The notes under the pieces are model-generated. The model did no database searches and was not told where the DNA came from. It saw only the letters and a program-made list of their open reading frames with translations. DNA of 33,235 nt from the NCBI GenBank assembly GCA_002409285.1, contig DHUT01000089.1:1-33235 (forward strand), given 5' to 3'. Made by a program: the position numbers and the translations under genes. Source of the stretch: Firmicutes bacterium UBA5227. GTDB taxonomy: Bacteria; Bacillota; Clostridia; Tissierellales; Sedimentibacteraceae. Of this stretch, positions 32,863 to 33,235 are shown one piece after another (position 1 is the first letter of the stretch; each line of letters starts with the position of its first letter).

Positions 32863-33235
32863 ATGAACAGCAATCATGAAAACGAATGCGCTGTTACAAA
32901 TGACCCTGAATTTATATCACCGAAGATAGACTATGCATTTAAACAAATGATGAACAGCGAAACAGCACTCAGAAGCTTTTTAATCTGTTTGAATATCACA
33001 TAATAGAGCTTCCTAAAATATCAGAAAAAAATTTCACAGAGGCAGAAGATGATTTATTGTTATGGGCATCTTTTATGAATTCGGATGACAAGGAGGAGAT
33101 GAAAATGTTGTCTAAAAAAAATCACGGAATAAAAGCAGCATATGATGAACTTGAAGCATTGAATAATGACGAAGAACGAAGAGCAATTTACGAAGCAAGG
33201 GAAAAAGCTATAATGGACTACAATGTTCAAAATCC
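32863..33235 (+). pseudogene. Broken Rpn / PD-(D/E)XK nuclease-family transposase gene (right end cut by window)
   Basis: The gene starts at 32863 with GGAGG before the ATG. It encodes the typical N terminus (FISPKIDYAFKQMMNSETALRSF) but stops after 46 codons at 33001. From about 32985, in another frame, the sequence encodes the typical family C terminus: HIIELPKIS, then LLLWASFMNSDDKEEMKML, then AYDELEALNNDEERRAIYEAREKAIMDY. The 150 or so residues between, which carry the nuclease core, are missing. This indicates an internal deletion that also shifted the frame. The gene runs off the window's right edge. It is a degraded mobile-type gene that probably has no activity. Confidence 0.85.

Noticed and set aside
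1..33235. CRISPR arrays, tRNA or rRNA genes, phage or defence islands
   Set aside because: No spaced direct repeats, no tRNA cloverleaf or rRNA sequence, and no defence or phage genes were recognised; apart from the Rpn remnant the content is housekeeping.

Overview
The window is a stretch of low-G+C Firmicute chromosome, most likely an anaerobic member of the Clostridia. The evidence is the AT-rich sequence, strong GGAGG-type ribosome binding sites, sigma-A-like promoters with 17-base spacers, a T-box riboswitch, and a largely conserved Firmicute block of translation and cell-envelope genes on the minus strand (yicC, remA, gmk, rpoZ, priA, def, fmt, rsmB, rlmN, stp, prkC, rsgA, rpe, thiN ... 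rpmB, asp23, fakA, recG, rsmD, coaD). I cannot name a species.

Layout. Positions 1-910 hold a plus-strand TIM-barrel gene that converges on a secreted WG-repeat protein (927-2558, minus). Positions 2657-8288 form one minus-strand transcription unit: asp23, fakA, recG, rsmD, coaD and a coiled-coil protein, with a promoter at 8340-8368 and a terminator at 2617-2648. rpmB is transcribed divergently from asp23. A small two-helix membrane protein and a terminator follow. Positions 9192-18075 form the second long minus-strand unit: rsmB, rlmN, stp, prkC, rsgA, rpe, thiN, asnS. Positions 18343-24692 break the block. They carry a plus-strand lipoprotein, a minus-strand DUF3841-like protein, and a T-box-controlled plus-strand ilvN-ilvC-ilvD-ilvB operon for branched-chain amino acid synthesis. 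The third minus-strand unit is yicC, remA, gmk, rpoZ, priA, def, fmt (24781-30824). Divergent from it is rqcH (30991-32757). The right edge holds a broken Rpn/PD-(D/E)XK nuclease-family transposase gene.

How the genes work together. Most of the minus-strand genes serve ribosome maturation and initiation (fmt, def, rsmB, rlmN, rsmD, rsgA), replication restart and repair (priA, recG), nucleotide and cofactor supply (gmk, thiN, coaD), and envelope signalling (the PrkC/Stp kinase-phosphatase pair, Asp23, FakA). The ilv operon encodes the acetolactate to 2-ketoacid steps and is switched on by uncharged tRNA through the T-box. rqcH rescues stalled ribosomes.

I did not find a clearly new multi-gene system. 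The points most worth a second look are the ilv insertion with its unusual small-subunit gene and an altered thiamine-diphosphate motif in IlvB, the repeat-built acidic tail on RpoZ, the coaBC gap in the cluster, a cluster of TGTCAT motifs between rsmB and rlmN, the uncharacterised lipoprotein and DUF3841-like pair, and the internally deleted Rpn gene.
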